Shown in pieces: positions 21,739 through 22,064 of a stretch of DNA of 22,064 bases (position 1 is its first letter; each line of letters begins with the position of its first letter). Location: the IMG/VR virus record IMGVR_UViG_3300032304_001672, positions 1-22,064 of that record; one strand, given 5' to 3'. This DNA is from a virus. The position numbers were made by a program, and so were the translations under genes. The notes below the pieces were generated by a model, which worked only from the letters and a program-made list of their open reading frames with translations, had not been told where the DNA came from and searched no databases.

Positions 21739-22064
21739 TACATTTCACCAACAAAATTTGCAACAGCAGGCATATCTCCTTGGAAATGATATGTGCCGAT
21801 ATGTGAAGTTCTCATCCAAGGACATAACCAAATTTTTCCTCCGATGTTTCTCCACCATTGGCAGAACATATAATCTTCTGAAAGATAGCGCTCTGATTTT
21901 TCATCAATTACTGTATCAAAGTAGGCATGAATATAACGGGTACCATCAAAGTTTGCTTGACCAATGTGATCTGGTTTATAACGAAATTCTGGATATGCTT
22001 TTTCCCATTTAGGAAATACTTCACGTTTAACCATCATAAATCCTGTTCCAATCTCCATAACTTC
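21738..22064 (-). CDS. Glycosyltransferase-like protein, 5' end outside window
   Basis: The frame runs open to the window edge (upstream codons read E-V before the methionine at 22058), so the gene is truncated and the true start is not visible. The remaining C-terminal part has a GTGFMMVKREVF motif, then YLSEDYMFCQWWRNIGGKIWLCPWMRTSHIG. 'GTGFxxhxRxxF' followed by 'SEDxxFCxxxxxxGxxhxhxPxxxxxHxG' is the acceptor side of GT2-like transferases in phages. Thus it is probably a GT-A enzyme whose nucleotide-binding half lies upstream. It overlaps the DUF5664 gene by 1 base. Confidence 0.65.
   Translation of the reverse strand, partial: EVMEIGTGFMMVKREVFPKWEKAYPEFRYKPDHIGQANFDGTRYIHAYFDTVIDEKSERYLSEDYMFCQWWRNIGGKIWLCPWMRTSHIGTYHFQGDMPAVANFVGEM

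Noticed and set aside
21557-22012. Plus-strand 151-codon open frame
   Set aside because: Antisense to the DUF5664 and glycosyltransferase genes, which have family motifs; no plus-strand promoter or ribosome site.

Overview
This window looks like part of the genome of a T4-like (Tevenvirinae-type) tailed phage, probably marine and with an A+T-rich host. The basis is a near-complete T4-type replication core on the minus strand: sliding clamp 45, clamp loader 44/62, regA, family B polymerase 43, uvsX and helicase 41. It is accompanied by genes familiar from marine T4-like phages (Hsp20, a YkuK-like RNase H-fold protein, a DUF5664 protein, dCMP deaminase, an HExxH metalloprotease), three tRNAs and a glycosyltransferase block. 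No integrase, transposase, CRISPR array or rRNA was seen. The host cannot be named from the sequence.

Layout from right to left, which is the main direction of transcription. 22064-21400: 5'-truncated glycosyltransferase and a DUF5664 protein. 21361-18646: 45, a DsbA-like protein, 44, 62 and regA, behind promoter P5. 18560-17863: a small helical protein and Hsp20, behind P4, ending in a terminator. 17804-16293: two small unknown genes, a CAU tRNA, dCMP deaminase and a metalloprotease, behind P3, ending in a strong terminator. 16218-14938: a candidate structured RNA, tRNA-Pro, a membrane/coiled-coil protein, a YkuK-like gene with a 50-bp tandem duplication over its start, and tRNA-Arg, behind P2. 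13802-14748 is the only rightward block: five very small or coiled-coil membrane proteins behind a T4 late-type TATAAATA box. 13701-1: a long leftward unit behind P1, holding a small Sm-like candidate, 43, a four-helix membrane protein, uvsX, an unknown, 41, a DruA-like (DUF4338-like) protein, two unknowns, then five glycosyltransferase-like genes and one methyltransferase. Most neighbours in this unit overlap by 1-20 bases.

Regulation is unusually readable. Five leftward promoters (P1-P5) each have a perfect TTGACA, a 17-base spacer and a -10 one base away from TATAAT. This indicates early transcription by unmodified host sigma70 polymerase. T4-late-type TATAAATA/GATAAATA boxes lie before the rightward block, the 429-aa unknown, the metalloprotease and inside the P4 spacer. 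P1 and the rightward late promoter face each other and overlap, suggesting an early/late switch.

The most interesting items are the uncharacterised structured RNA with a tRNA-Tyr-like half upstream of tRNA-Pro, the duplication-made leader ORF of the YkuK-like gene, the promoter nested in a terminator at 17811-17849, the phage-encoded DruA-like protein behind helicase 41, and the five-gene micro-membrane-protein block.
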